A stretch of 64,000 nucleotides of DNA from Peptoniphilus_A sp001811425 (GTDB taxonomy: Bacteria > Bacillota > Clostridia > Tissierellales > Peptoniphilaceae), in NCBI RefSeq assembly GCF_001811425.1, contig NZ_KV804706.1:62001-126000 (forward strand). The letters run 5' to 3'. Below, piece by piece: positions 51,039 through 59,518 of this stretch. A program made the position numbers and the translations under genes. The first letter of the stretch is position 1, and each line of letters opens with the position of its first letter. Below the pieces are notes generated by a model. That model ran no database searches and had not been told where the DNA came from. It saw nothing but the letters and a program-made list of their open reading frames with translations.

Positions 51039-53348
51039 TTGTCAAAAATTAGAGTGCACGCTTTGGCAAAGGAAATTGGTATTACAAGCAAAGAATTAAT
51101 TTTAAAATTAAATGAAATGGAAATACCTGTAAAAAACCATATGTCAACTTTAGAAAGTGCTGATGAAGAAAGAATAAGAAAATTATACAAAAAAAGTTCT
51201 TCTAAGAATGAATCTCCTGTAAAGAATGATAATTCTAAAAATAGTAGAGATGTAAAAGCAAAAAGTGAAGTTGCTAAAAATAGTAAGGATAAGAAAGAAA
51301 AAACAAATAAAGTTAAAACTTCTAATGACCAAAGGCAAAAAAAAGATTATGACAAAGAATTTTTTGATGAAAGAAAAATAGAAAATCATAAAGGCAATAA
51401 AAATCACAAAAATAAAAAAGAAGAATCTTTTGAAGATGAGGATTTTAACAGTAATAGAAAAAATAGATTTAAAAACAAAAAAGATAATAAAAGGGAAAAT
51501 AACAACTCCTACAACAGAGATTTAACTAAGAAAAAGCCAAAGAAAAAAGTTAAATCAAGACATAAAACAGAGGAAGAAAATAGAGGAGATGATCCTATAA
51601 CAGTGATTGCACCAATTACAGTTAAAGATTTTGCAGATCAACTTGGAGTATCTGTATCTACAGTAATTACAAAATTAATAGGCCTTGGAGTTATGGCTAA
51701 TCAAAATCAAAGCATTGATGAAGACACTTGTATTTTATTAGCAGATGAACTTGGTGTTGAAATAGACATTGAAGAGCCAAAGCTAGACGAATCAATTGAA
51801 GAAGAATACGGTCTTCTAAAAAAGGATAAAGAAAGAGACTTAAAGACTAGACCACCTGTAGTTACAGTAATGGGCCACGTTGACCACGGCAAGACTTCTC
51901 TTCTTGATTCAATCAAGAAGACTCATGTAACACAATCAGAAGCTGGTGGAATTACTCAACACATAGGAGCTTACACAGTTAATTTAGCTGGAAAGAAAAT
52001 TACCTTCCTAGATACGCCTGGTCACGAAGCCTTTACTTCTATGAGACTTAGAGGAGCTCAAACTACAGATATTGCTGTGCTTGTTGTAGCCGCAGATGAT
52101 GGTGTAATGCCACAAACACTTGAAGCAATTTCTCACGCAAGATCTGCTGAAGTGCCTATTATTGTTGCTATAACAAAGATTGATAAGCCAGAAGCTAACC
52201 CTGAAAGGGTAAAGCAAGAGCTTATGAATGAAAACTTGCTAGCTGAAGAGTGGGGAGGAGACACAATTGTTGTAGGTGTTTCTTCAAAAACAGGAGAAGG
52301 CATAGATGAACTTCTTGAAATGATTCTTCTAGTTGCCGAAATGAGAGAGCTTAAGGCAAATCCTAATAGACGAGCTATTGGAACTATTATCGAAGCAAAC
52401 CTTGACAAGGCAAAGGGACCTATGGCAACTATTCTCATTAAGAATGGTACTTTAAGATTTGGCGACTCAATAGTTTCTGGAGTATGTTCAGGAAGAATTA
52501 GGGCTATGCAAGACGATAAGGGCAAGCAAGTTAAAAAGGCTGGTCCATCTATGCCAGTTGTAGTTCTTGGTCTTAACGAAGTTCCTAATGCAGGTGATAC
52601 AATTTATGCAGTTAATGATGATAAGACTGCAAAGGCTATTGCTGACAAAAATGCAGAAATCACTAGAGAAAAAAGACTTAGCCAAACTACAAAGATTAGT
52701 CTAGACAATTTATTTGAAAAAATTTCTGAAGAAGATGTAAAGGAATTAAACATAGTTGTAAAGGCTGATGTTAAGGGTTCTGTTGAAGCTTTAAATCAAT
52801 CACTTCTAAAACTATCTACTGATGAAGTAAAAATCTCAATAATTCACTCTGGAGTTGGCGGAATTAATGAATCTGACGTAACACTTGCTTCTGCATCTAA
52901 TGCAATAGTAATTGGATTTAATGTTAGACCAAATATTAATGCCATTGAACTTGCTAAGGCTGAAGATGTTGAAATTAGAACTTACAGAGTAATTTATGAA
53001 ATCATAAATGATATTGAACAAGCTGCTAAGGGTATGTTAGATCCAGATATTGTTGAAGAAATTCTTGGTAGATGTGAAATCAGACAAACCTTTAAACTTC
53101 CTAATAACCAAATGGTTGCAGGAGTATATGTTTTAAATGGTAAAATCTTAAGAAATTCTAAAGTAAAAGTTCTTAGAGACGATGTCGTAATTCACGAAGG
53201 AGACATAGCTTCACTAAAGAGATTTAAAGATGATACAAAGGAACTTGCTACTGGTTTTGAAGGCGGACTTGTTATCGATGGTTTTAACGACATCAAAGAA
53301 GGAGACCTTCTTGAGTCATATATACTAAAGGAAGTTAAGAGAGCATAA
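51039..53348 (+). CDS. infB: Translation initiation factor IF-2
   Basis: This 769-residue GTPase brings initiator tRNA to the ribosome. It has an N-terminal IF2-N motif (RVHALAKEIGITSKELILKL), a long Lys/Asn/Glu-rich disordered linker (about 55-185), a second IF2-N-like motif, then the G domain with GHVDHGKT at 279-286, DTPGHEAF and TKIDKP, and the C-terminal beta-barrels. The TTG at 51039 is chosen because AGGAGG lies eight bases upstream; the GTG at 51030 abuts that site. Confidence 0.97.
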   Translation: MSKIRVHALAKEIGITSKELILKLNEMEIPVKNHMSTLESADEERIRKLYKKSSSKNESPVKNDNSKNSRDVKAKSEVAKNSKDKKEKTNKVKTSNDQRQKKDYDKEFFDERKIENHKGNKNHKNKKEESFEDEDFNSNRKNRFKNKKDNKRENNNSYNRDLTKKKPKKKVKSRHKTEEENRGDDPITVIAPITVKDFADQLGVSVSTVITKLIGLGVMANQNQSIDEDTCILLADELGVEIDIEEPKLDESIEEEYGLLKKDKERDLKTRPPVVTVMGHVDHGKTSLLDSIKKTHVTQSEAGGITQHIGAYTVNLAGKKITFLDTPGHEAFTSMRLRGAQTTDIAVLVVAADDGVMPQTLEAISHARSAEVPIIVAITKIDKPEANPERVKQELMNENLLAEEWGGDTIVVGVSSKTGEGIDELLEMILLVAEMRELKANPNRRAIGTIIEANLDKAKGPMATILIKNGTLRFGDSIVSGVCSGRIRAMQDDKGKQVKKAGPSMPVVVLGLNEVPNAGDTIYAVNDDKTAKAIADKNAEITREKRLSQTTKISLDNLFEKISEEDVKELNIVVKADVKGSVEALNQSLLKLSTDEVKISIIHSGVGGINESDVTLASASNAIVIGFNVRPNINAIELAKAEDVEIRTYRVIYEIINDIEQAAKGMLDPDIVEEILGRCEIRQTFKLPNNQMVAGVYVLNGKILRNSKVKVLRDDVVIHEGDIASLKRFKDDTKELATGFEGGLVIDGFNDIKEGDLLESYILKEVKRA

Positions 53349-53701
53349 TGAACAATAAGAGAATTAATAGAATATCTGAAGAAGTAAAAAGAACAATTTC
53401 AAATATTGTCCAAAATGAACTAAAGGATCCTAGAATTCCATCTATTACAAGCATCTCTCATGTTGAAGTAACTAACGATCTATCCTTTGCCAAGGTATAT
53501 GTGTCTGTGCTTGGAAATGACTTTGACAGAGATGAAGCCGTGGAAGGATTAAATTCTGCAAAGGGATATATTAAAAAAGAATTGTCTAAAAGAGTTAAAC
53601 TTAGAGCAATGCCTGAACTTATCTTTATAAAAGACGATTCCATAGAGAGAGCTCTTGAACTTGACAAATTAATTGATGAGGTAAATCGTGGAAATGAATA
53701 A
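53348..53701 (+). CDS. rbfA: Ribosome-binding factor A
   Basis: This 117-residue KH-fold 30S maturation factor has RINRISEEVKRTISNIVQNELKDPRI, VEVTNDLSFAKVYVSV and LRAMPELIFIKDDSIERA. The ATG shares a base with the infB stop. It overlaps nrnA by 14 bases. Confidence 0.96.
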   Translation: MNNKRINRISEEVKRTISNIVQNELKDPRIPSITSISHVEVTNDLSFAKVYVSVLGNDFDRDEAVEGLNSAKGYIKKELSKRVKLRAMPELIFIKDDSIERALELDKLIDEVNRGNE

Positions 53702-54668
53702 TCTAGTAGAACTTTCCTCTGAATTAAAAAAACTAATTGATGAAAGTGAAATTATTGCAGTTGCATCTCACTTAAATCCAGATGGAGATAATTTAGGTTC
53801 AGCTACAGCTATGGTGGGCATGCTAAATAAACTTTGCAAAAATGTTGTTTTTGTTTTAGATGACAAGATTCCACAATCCTTTAAATTTTTGCCAAACTTA
53901 TCCTTTTCTAAGGCTCCCGATGAAATAAATAACAATTTTGATTTATTTATTGCCTTAGATTCATCTGACGAAAATAGAATGGGAGATAATATAAAAAAAA
54001 TCTTTGAAGCATCAAAGAAAACTGTAAATATTGATCACCATTTTAGTAACACCAATTACGCTGATTTAAATATTGTTGATTCAAAATCTCCAGCGACTTG
54101 TGAAGTCCTTGCAAGGATTTTTGAAACTTTGAATTTCGAACTAAACAAAGAAATTGCAACTTCACTATATACAGGACTTTCCACTGACACAGGTTCTTTT
54201 AAATATAGTTCTGTTTCTTCAGATACTTTTTTAACTGCATCAAATTTATTTAAATATGATATTGATATTGATAAAGTCACAGTAAATGTATATCAAAGTA
54301 GGTCTAGAGAAAAGACAGATCTATTAATTAGAGCCATGAATTCAATTGAGTATTTTCATGACAACAAAATTGCTGTTGTATTTGTCACTAAAGAAGACAT
54401 GGAAAAATCAAAGGCAGAAAAATCTGATGCTGATGGCATAGTTGAATTTGTTAGAGATATTGATACAGTGGAGCTTGCAGTTTTATTAAAGGAAAAAGAC
54501 GACTGCATAAGACTTTCTCTTAGATCAAAGTCTGATGTTGATTGCACAAAAGTTGCATCAAAATTTAATGGCGGAGGTCATGTAAGAGCATCTGGTGGCA
54601 CAATAAATCATACTGATTTAAAAAAGGCCAAAGAAGATGTGGTAAAAGTAGCTGAAGAACAATTATGA
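53688..54668 (+). CDS. nrnA: DHH phosphoesterase, NrnA-like nanoRNase/pAp phosphatase
   Basis: This 326-residue DHH-DHHA1 protein degrades short oligoribonucleotides and pAp. Metal motifs are ASHLNPDGDNLGSA, ALDSSDENRMG, the DHH signature in NIDHHFSN, and TDTGSFKY. DHHA1 carries FNGGGHVRASG. The GTG at 53688 has GAGG six bases upstream; the ATG at 53694 is the alternative. It sits between rbfA and truB as in Bacillus and relatives. Confidence 0.93.
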   Translation: MEMNNLVELSSELKKLIDESEIIAVASHLNPDGDNLGSATAMVGMLNKLCKNVVFVLDDKIPQSFKFLPNLSFSKAPDEINNNFDLFIALDSSDENRMGDNIKKIFEASKKTVNIDHHFSNTNYADLNIVDSKSPATCEVLARIFETLNFELNKEIATSLYTGLSTDTGSFKYSSVSSDTFLTASNLFKYDIDIDKVTVNVYQSRSREKTDLLIRAMNSIEYFHDNKIAVVFVTKEDMEKSKAEKSDADGIVEFVRDIDTVELAVLLKEKDDCIRLSLRSKSDVDCTKVASKFNGGGHVRASGGTINHTDLKKAKEDVVKVAEEQL

Positions 54669-55555
54669 TGGACGGACTTTTAATTTTTGACAAAGAAAAG
54701 GGAATCACTTCTCACGATTTAGTTTATAAAGTTAGAAAAAAATTGGGAATAAAAAAAGTAGGTCACACAGGCACACTTGATCCAATGGCTACAGGTGTGC
54801 TAGTGATTTCCATAGGGAAGGGCACAAAGACAAGTGATTATATTTTATCAAGTGACAAAGTATATGAAGCGAAAGTAAGACTTGGAATTTTGACCGACAC
54901 CTATGACATAACTGGAAAAATTTTGGAGGAAGAAGATGTAATTTTTACTGAAGAAGAAATTAAAGATGCTTTAATTAAATTCACTGGTAAAATCTCTCAG
55001 AAACCTCCAATTTATTCTGCCCTAAAAGTTAAGGGGAAAAAACTTTATGAATATGCAAGAGAAGGAAAAGACGTCGAAATAAAAAAAAGAAATGTTGAAA
55101 TTTATAAAAACAAACTCTTAGACTTTAATGGAAAAGATGAGTTTACTATTTTAGTTCACGTGTCAAAGGGAACATATATTAGATCTCTTGCCTACGATAT
55201 AGGAAAATATTTAGGCACATATGGTGCATTAACTGAGCTTAGACGAATTAGGACTGGGTCTTTTAAAATTGAAGATGCCATAAAAGTTTCTGATTTTGAA
55301 AAATCAAGCCTAGATGAAATAAAAGAAAAAATTTTACCCATTGATTTAGCGCTAATGGATTTTAAGAGAATTGATATTCCAAAGAGTTTTTGCGACAAAT
55401 TCATTAGTGGACAGTTTTATAAATTAAAGGAAGATTTTTCTGATGAAAATTATAGAGTTTATTCAGATAATAAATTTTTGGGTATTGGAGAAATAAGGAA
55501 AAAAGATGGAGAATTTTTTCTCAAGATGAAGAAGAATTTAATAGGTGATTTATGA
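54665..55555 (+). CDS. truB: tRNA pseudouridine-55 synthase
   Basis: This 296-residue enzyme makes pseudouridine 55 in the T-arm of all tRNAs. GLLIFDKEKGITSHDLVYKVRK, KVGHTGTLDPMATGVL with the catalytic Asp, and PPIYSALKVKGKKLYEYAREG are diagnostic. Two ATG codons in a row (54665, 54668) overlap the nrnA stop; either may be used. It overlaps ribF by four bases. Confidence 0.96.
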   Translation: MMDGLLIFDKEKGITSHDLVYKVRKKLGIKKVGHTGTLDPMATGVLVISIGKGTKTSDYILSSDKVYEAKVRLGILTDTYDITGKILEEEDVIFTEEEIKDALIKFTGKISQKPPIYSALKVKGKKLYEYAREGKDVEIKKRNVEIYKNKLLDFNGKDEFTILVHVSKGTYIRSLAYDIGKYLGTYGALTELRRIRTGSFKIEDAIKVSDFEKSSLDEIKEKILPIDLALMDFKRIDIPKSFCDKFISGQFYKLKEDFSDENYRVYSDNKFLGIGEIRKKDGEFFLKMKKNLIGDL

Positions 55556-56460
55556 AAATAATTGAAATTGACTTAAATTATGAGGCAGAGCAAGAATCAG
55601 TTATAGCCCTTGGCAATTTTGACGGCGTCCACAGAGGTCATATTGAATTAATAAGTAAGGCAATTGAAAATGCAAAAAAATTAAATATTAAGTCAAGTCT
55701 ATTGCTTTTTAACGAGCACACAGATAATCTTGTAAAAGTAGGGAAAAAAGATATTATAACAACTAATAAGACTAAATTTGAAATTTTAGAAAATTTAGGC
55801 GTAGATATAATTTACCTGATTAATTTTACGAGAGAGTTTATGTCTTACAGTCCAATTAAGTTTTTAGATGATTTTTTAGCAAAAAATTTAAAAATAAAGG
55901 GAGTTGTAGTGGGCTATGACTATACCTATGGATATAAAAAATCTGGAGATGTAAAGTTTTTAAAGGAAAATAAAAACTTATTTAAATCTGTTGAAGTGAT
56001 TGATCAAATTTCTTACAATGGCGAAAAAATTTCTTCTTCTCTAATTAGAAATTTAATTGAAGATGGAAATATAAAAGATGCAAATTTTTTGTTGTCTAGA
56101 CCCTATAAACTCATTGGAAAAATTATTCATGCCAAGGGTTTGGGAAAGAAAATGGGTTATCCAACGGCTAATTTTGAACTAATTGACAATTTTGTTATTC
56201 CAAAGTTTGGTGTCTATGACACAGATATTATAATTAAGGGCAAAAAATATAGGGCATCTACTAATATTGGAACTAATCCAACAGTTGAACATGATGGCAT
56301 AAAAATTGAGGCACACATATTAGACTTTAACGAAGATATATATGGAGAGATTGTAGAGCTTGAACTTTTAGATTTTGTTAGACCTGAATTAAAGTTTAAT
56401 AGTCTAGAAGAATTATTTGACCAAATTGCAAAAGATGTTTTAATTACAAGGAATAGATAA
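55552..56460 (+). CDS. ribF: Bifunctional riboflavin kinase/FAD synthetase
   Basis: This 302-residue enzyme makes FMN and FAD, the cofactors of the oleate hydratase and flavodoxin-type proteins in this window. The N-terminal adenylyltransferase domain shows ALGNFDGVHRGH and SSSLIRNLIEDG; the C-terminal kinase domain shows GLGKKMGYPTANFEL, KFGVYDTDI and STNIGTNPTVEHDG. It is the last gene of the rimP-to-ribF run; rpsO has its own promoter. Confidence 0.96.
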   Translation: MKIIEIDLNYEAEQESVIALGNFDGVHRGHIELISKAIENAKKLNIKSSLLLFNEHTDNLVKVGKKDIITTNKTKFEILENLGVDIIYLINFTREFMSYSPIKFLDDFLAKNLKIKGVVVGYDYTYGYKKSGDVKFLKENKNLFKSVEVIDQISYNGEKISSSLIRNLIEDGNIKDANFLLSRPYKLIGKIIHAKGLGKKMGYPTANFELIDNFVIPKFGVYDTDIIIKGKKYRASTNIGTNPTVEHDGIKIEAHILDFNEDIYGEIVELELLDFVRPELKFNSLEELFDQIAKDVLITRNR

Positions 56461-56461
56461 C

Positions 56462-56490
56462 TTTACATTTATGACATTTCGTGGTAATAT
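56462..56490 (+). promoter_or_regulatory. Promoter of rpsO
   Basis: TTTACA (56462-56467), a 17-base spacer and TAATAT (56485-56490) with TG extended -10. It starts immediately after the ribF stop codon. Confidence 0.7.
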
Positions 56491-56501
56491 ATAAAAGGTT
56501 A

Positions 56502-56552
56502 AATAGCTATTCACAGTTGGTCGCTCCTCGACGCCTACTTTGATTAGCTGAA
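56502..56552 (+). promoter_or_regulatory. Structured rpsO leader, possible S15 autoregulation site
   Basis: In the rpsO leader, AGCTA (56505-56509) can pair with TAGCT (56545-56549), enclosing an inner GTCG/CGAC stem with nearby GG and CC. S15 represses its own mRNA through leader structures in many bacteria. The fold here is read by eye; binding is inference. Confidence 0.4.
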
Positions 56553-56573
56553 TTAAAAATTTAGGAGGAAAAT

Positions 56574-56840
56574 ATGTTAGAACCAAATATTAAAAAAATT
56601 ATTATTGACGAATTTAAAACTCACGAAGGTGACACAGGCTCACCAGAAGTACAAATTGCAATTCTTACTAGAAGAATTAACGATTTAAACGAACACTTAA
56701 GAGTTCACAAGAAAGACCACCACTCAAGAAGGGGACTTCTTAAAATGGTAGGTAAGAGAAGAAACTTATTAAGATATTTAAAAAATAGTGATATAGAAAG
56801 ATATCGTACACTTATTAAAAAACTACAAATAAGAGGATAA
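56574..56840 (+). CDS. rpsO: 30S ribosomal protein S15
   Basis: This 88-residue 16S rRNA central-domain binder has HEGDTGSPEVQIAILTRRI, HLRVHKKDHHSRRGLLKMVGKRR and NLLRYLKNSDIERY. AGGAGG lies before the ATG. It is paired with pnp, as in most bacteria. Confidence 0.98.
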   Translation: MLEPNIKKIIIDEFKTHEGDTGSPEVQIAILTRRINDLNEHLRVHKKDHHSRRGLLKMVGKRRNLLRYLKNSDIERYRTLIKKLQIRG

Positions 56841-56843
56841 TAG

Positions 56844-56870
56844 GAGCGGTAATTCCGCTCTTTCTTATTA
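56844..56870 (+). terminator. Weak hairpin between rpsO and pnp
   Basis: GAGCGG-TAATT-CCGCTC followed by TTTCTTATT. The interrupted T-tract suggests partial termination or an RNase processing site 15 bases before pnp. Confidence 0.5.
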
Positions 56871-56883
56871 AAAGGAGGAAATA

Positions 56884-58992
56884 ATGGAAAAAACTTATAC
56901 TATGGATCTCGCAGGTTCCCAGTTAAAAGTTACAATTGGAAAGGTTGCAGAACAAGCTAACGGTGCTTGTTTAGTACAATATGGAGACACTGTTGTCCTA
57001 GTGACAGCAACAGCTTCATCTAAACCAAGAGAGGGAATCGACTTTTTTCCTCTAAGTGTTGATTACGAAGAAAAGATGTATGCCGTTGGAAAAATTCCTG
57101 GTGGATTTATTAAAAGGGAAGGAAGACCAAGCGAAAAGGCTACACTTTCTGCTAGATTAATCGACAGACCTCTTAGACCTCTTTTCCCTGAAGGATATAG
57201 AAATGATGTGCAAATTGTTGCAACTGTTTTATGTGTTGACCAAGATCATTCACCAGAAATTGTTGCCATGATTGGTTCATCTATTGCTCTTTCTATTTCT
57301 GACATTCCTTTTGATGGACCTACTGGTTCAGTTGAAGTAGGATTTATTGATGGAAAGTATATTATAAACCCTAATGAAGAAGAGAGAAACCAATCTAGAA
57401 TTAACTTATCACTTGCTGGAACTGAATCTGCCATTATGATGGTTGAAGCAGGAGCACAAGAAGTAAGTGAAGCTGAAATGCTTGAAGCAATTTTAGAGGG
57501 ACACGAAGTTATCAAAGAAATTTGTAAATTTATCAATGAAATCACTTCAGAAGTTGGAAAAGAAAAAGCAGCCTACGAAGTATTTAAAGCTAATGAAGAA
57601 ATTGTTTCTAAAGTTAAGGAATATGGCAAAGACTTATTAGTTGATGCAATTAGACAAAAGGATAAAATTGTAAGAGTTGAAAAAACTGAAGCAGCAAAAG
57701 AAGACATTAGAGAACATTTTAAAGAACTAATGGAAGAAAATGCAAAAGACGTAGAAGCTGCCTTAGAAGAAATAGAAGTAACTGAAGTTAGACGTGGTAT
57801 TCTTGAAGATGAAAGAAGACCCGATGATAGAAAACTTACAGAAATCAGACCTCTTTCTTCTGAAGTAGGAGTCCTTCCAAGAACTCATGGTTCTGGACTA
57901 TTCACTAGAGGTCAAACTCAAGTGCTTTCTATTGCAACTCTTGGTGCAATTTCAGAAGAACAAGTAATTGATGGACTTGGAGATGACAAGCCAAAGAGAT
58001 ATATTCACCACTACAATTTCCCAGGATTTTGTGTAGGAGATACTAAACCATCAAGATCACCAGGAAGACGTGAAATTGGTCATGGTGCTTTAGCTGAAAG
58101 AGCACTTCTTCCAGTAATACCTGATAGCGAAACTTTCCCATACACAATAAGAGTTGTATCTGAAGTATTATCATCTAATGGATCATCTTCTCAAGCATCT
58201 ATATGTGGATCTACTCTTGCATTAATGGATGCAGGTGTGCCAATTAAGGCACCAGTAGCAGGTATTGCTATGGGTCTTATTGAAGAAAATGGTGTTATAA
58301 AAATTTTAACTGACATTCAAGGACTTGAAGATCACTTTGGAGATATGGACTTTAAGGTAGCTGGTACTAGAGAAGGTATCACTGCTATTCAAATGGATAT
58401 TAAAGTTGAAGGAATTAAAAAAGAAATCCTTGAAGTTGCCCTTGAAAGAGCAAAGGTTGCAAGATTTGAAATACTAGATTACCTAGCAACTACTATTGAA
58501 AAGCCAAGAGCTGAACTTTCTAAGTACGCTCCAATAATCCACATGATTTCTATTGACCCTGAAAGAATTGGCGAAGTAATTGGTGCTGGTGGAAAGATAA
58601 TTAATAAAATTATTGAACAAACTGGCGTTAAAATCGATATAGATGATGACGGAAGAATTTCTATTCTTTCAGAAAGTGATGAAAGAGCTAAGGAAGCAAT
58701 TGCTATAATAGAAGACATAGTAAAAGAAATTGAAGTCGGAGAAGTTTACACTGGTAAAGTAAAGAAAATTGTTAAGTTTGGTGCCTTTGTTGAACTTAAA
58801 AAGGGAACTGAAGGACTTCTTCACATTTCAGAAATTGCTCACGAAAGAACAAATAGTGTTGATGATGTTCTAAAAGTTGGCGATACAGTAGAAGTTAAAG
58901 TTATTGATATTTCCGATGATACTGGTAAAATTTCACTTTCAAGAAAAGCTCTTTTAAAGAGAGAAGATAATAAGAAAGAACAAGATAAGTAA
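56884..58992 (+). CDS. pnp: Polynucleotide phosphorylase
   Basis: This 702-residue phosphorolytic 3'-5' exoribonuclease has two RNase PH domains: the first with GIDFFPLSVDYEEKMYA and GGFIKREGRPSEKA, the second, catalytic, with GSGLFTRGQTQVLS and TFPYTIRVVSEVLSSNGSSSQASICG. A KH domain (IGAGGKIINKIIEQTGVKIDI) and an S1 domain (YTGKVKKIVKFGAFVEL) follow. AAGGAGG lies before the ATG. A terminator follows. Confidence 0.98.
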   Translation: MEKTYTMDLAGSQLKVTIGKVAEQANGACLVQYGDTVVLVTATASSKPREGIDFFPLSVDYEEKMYAVGKIPGGFIKREGRPSEKATLSARLIDRPLRPLFPEGYRNDVQIVATVLCVDQDHSPEIVAMIGSSIALSISDIPFDGPTGSVEVGFIDGKYIINPNEEERNQSRINLSLAGTESAIMMVEAGAQEVSEAEMLEAILEGHEVIKEICKFINEITSEVGKEKAAYEVFKANEEIVSKVKEYGKDLLVDAIRQKDKIVRVEKTEAAKEDIREHFKELMEENAKDVEAALEEIEVTEVRRGILEDERRPDDRKLTEIRPLSSEVGVLPRTHGSGLFTRGQTQVLSIATLGAISEEQVIDGLGDDKPKRYIHHYNFPGFCVGDTKPSRSPGRREIGHGALAERALLPVIPDSETFPYTIRVVSEVLSSNGSSSQASICGSTLALMDAGVPIKAPVAGIAMGLIEENGVIKILTDIQGLEDHFGDMDFKVAGTREGITAIQMDIKVEGIKKEILEVALERAKVARFEILDYLATTIEKPRAELSKYAPIIHMISIDPERIGEVIGAGGKIINKIIEQTGVKIDIDDDGRISILSESDERAKEAIAIIEDIVKEIEVGEVYTGKVKKIVKFGAFVELKKGTEGLLHISEIAHERTNSVDDVLKVGDTVEVKVIDISDDTGKISLSRKALLKREDNKKEQDK

Positions 58993-59004
58993 ATAAAATT
59001 TTAG

Positions 59005-59036
59005 TCGCATTAAGATTTATTTTAATGCGATTTTTT
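59005..59036 (+). terminator. Terminator between pnp and dut
   Basis: TCGCATTAA/TTAATGCGA, a perfect 9-bp stem with an 8-base loop, then six T. It ends 12 bases before the dut start. Confidence 0.75.
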
Positions 59037-59048
59037 AAAGGGGAATTT

Positions 59049-59480
59049 ATGAAATTAAAAATTATTAACAAAAGCAAGCATCCACTTCCTAAATATGAAA
59101 CAGAAGGCTCCTCAGGAATGGATCTTAGGGCTAATCTTGATGAAGATTTAGTTTTAAAATCACTTGATAGAGTTTTGGTTCCAACTGGATTATTTTTAGA
59201 ATTTGACAAGGGCTACGAAGCTCAAGTTAGAGCTAGATCTGGTCTTGCATTAAAAAAAGGTCTAGGTCTACCTAATGGAATAGGAACAATTGATTCTGAT
59301 TACAGGGGAGAGTTAAAAGTAATTCTTATAAATATGAGCAAGGATGAAGTTGTCATTAAAGATGGAGAAAGAATTGCACAAATTGTTTTTATGAAAATAG
59401 AAACTCCAGAAATTGTTGAAGTTGAAGAGATAAGTGAAACTGAAAGAAGCGATGGAGGCTTTGGTCACACTGGTCTTTAA
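59049..59480 (+). CDS. dut: Deoxyuridine 5'-triphosphate nucleotidohydrolase
   Basis: This 143-residue trimeric dUTPase keeps uracil out of DNA. All five motifs are visible: GSSGMDLRA, ARSGLALKKG, GTIDSDYRGELKV, ERIAQIVF and RSDGGFGHTG. The ATG at 59049 has AAAGGGG five bases upstream; an upstream ATG at 59025 falls within the terminator stem and is rejected. Confidence 0.95.
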   Translation: MKLKIINKSKHPLPKYETEGSSGMDLRANLDEDLVLKSLDRVLVPTGLFLEFDKGYEAQVRARSGLALKKGLGLPNGIGTIDSDYRGELKVILINMSKDEVVIKDGERIAQIVFMKIETPEIVEVEEISETERSDGGFGHTGL

Positions 59481-59518
59481 GACAACAAATTGTTATAATA
59501 TTATTGAGGTGCTATCTC

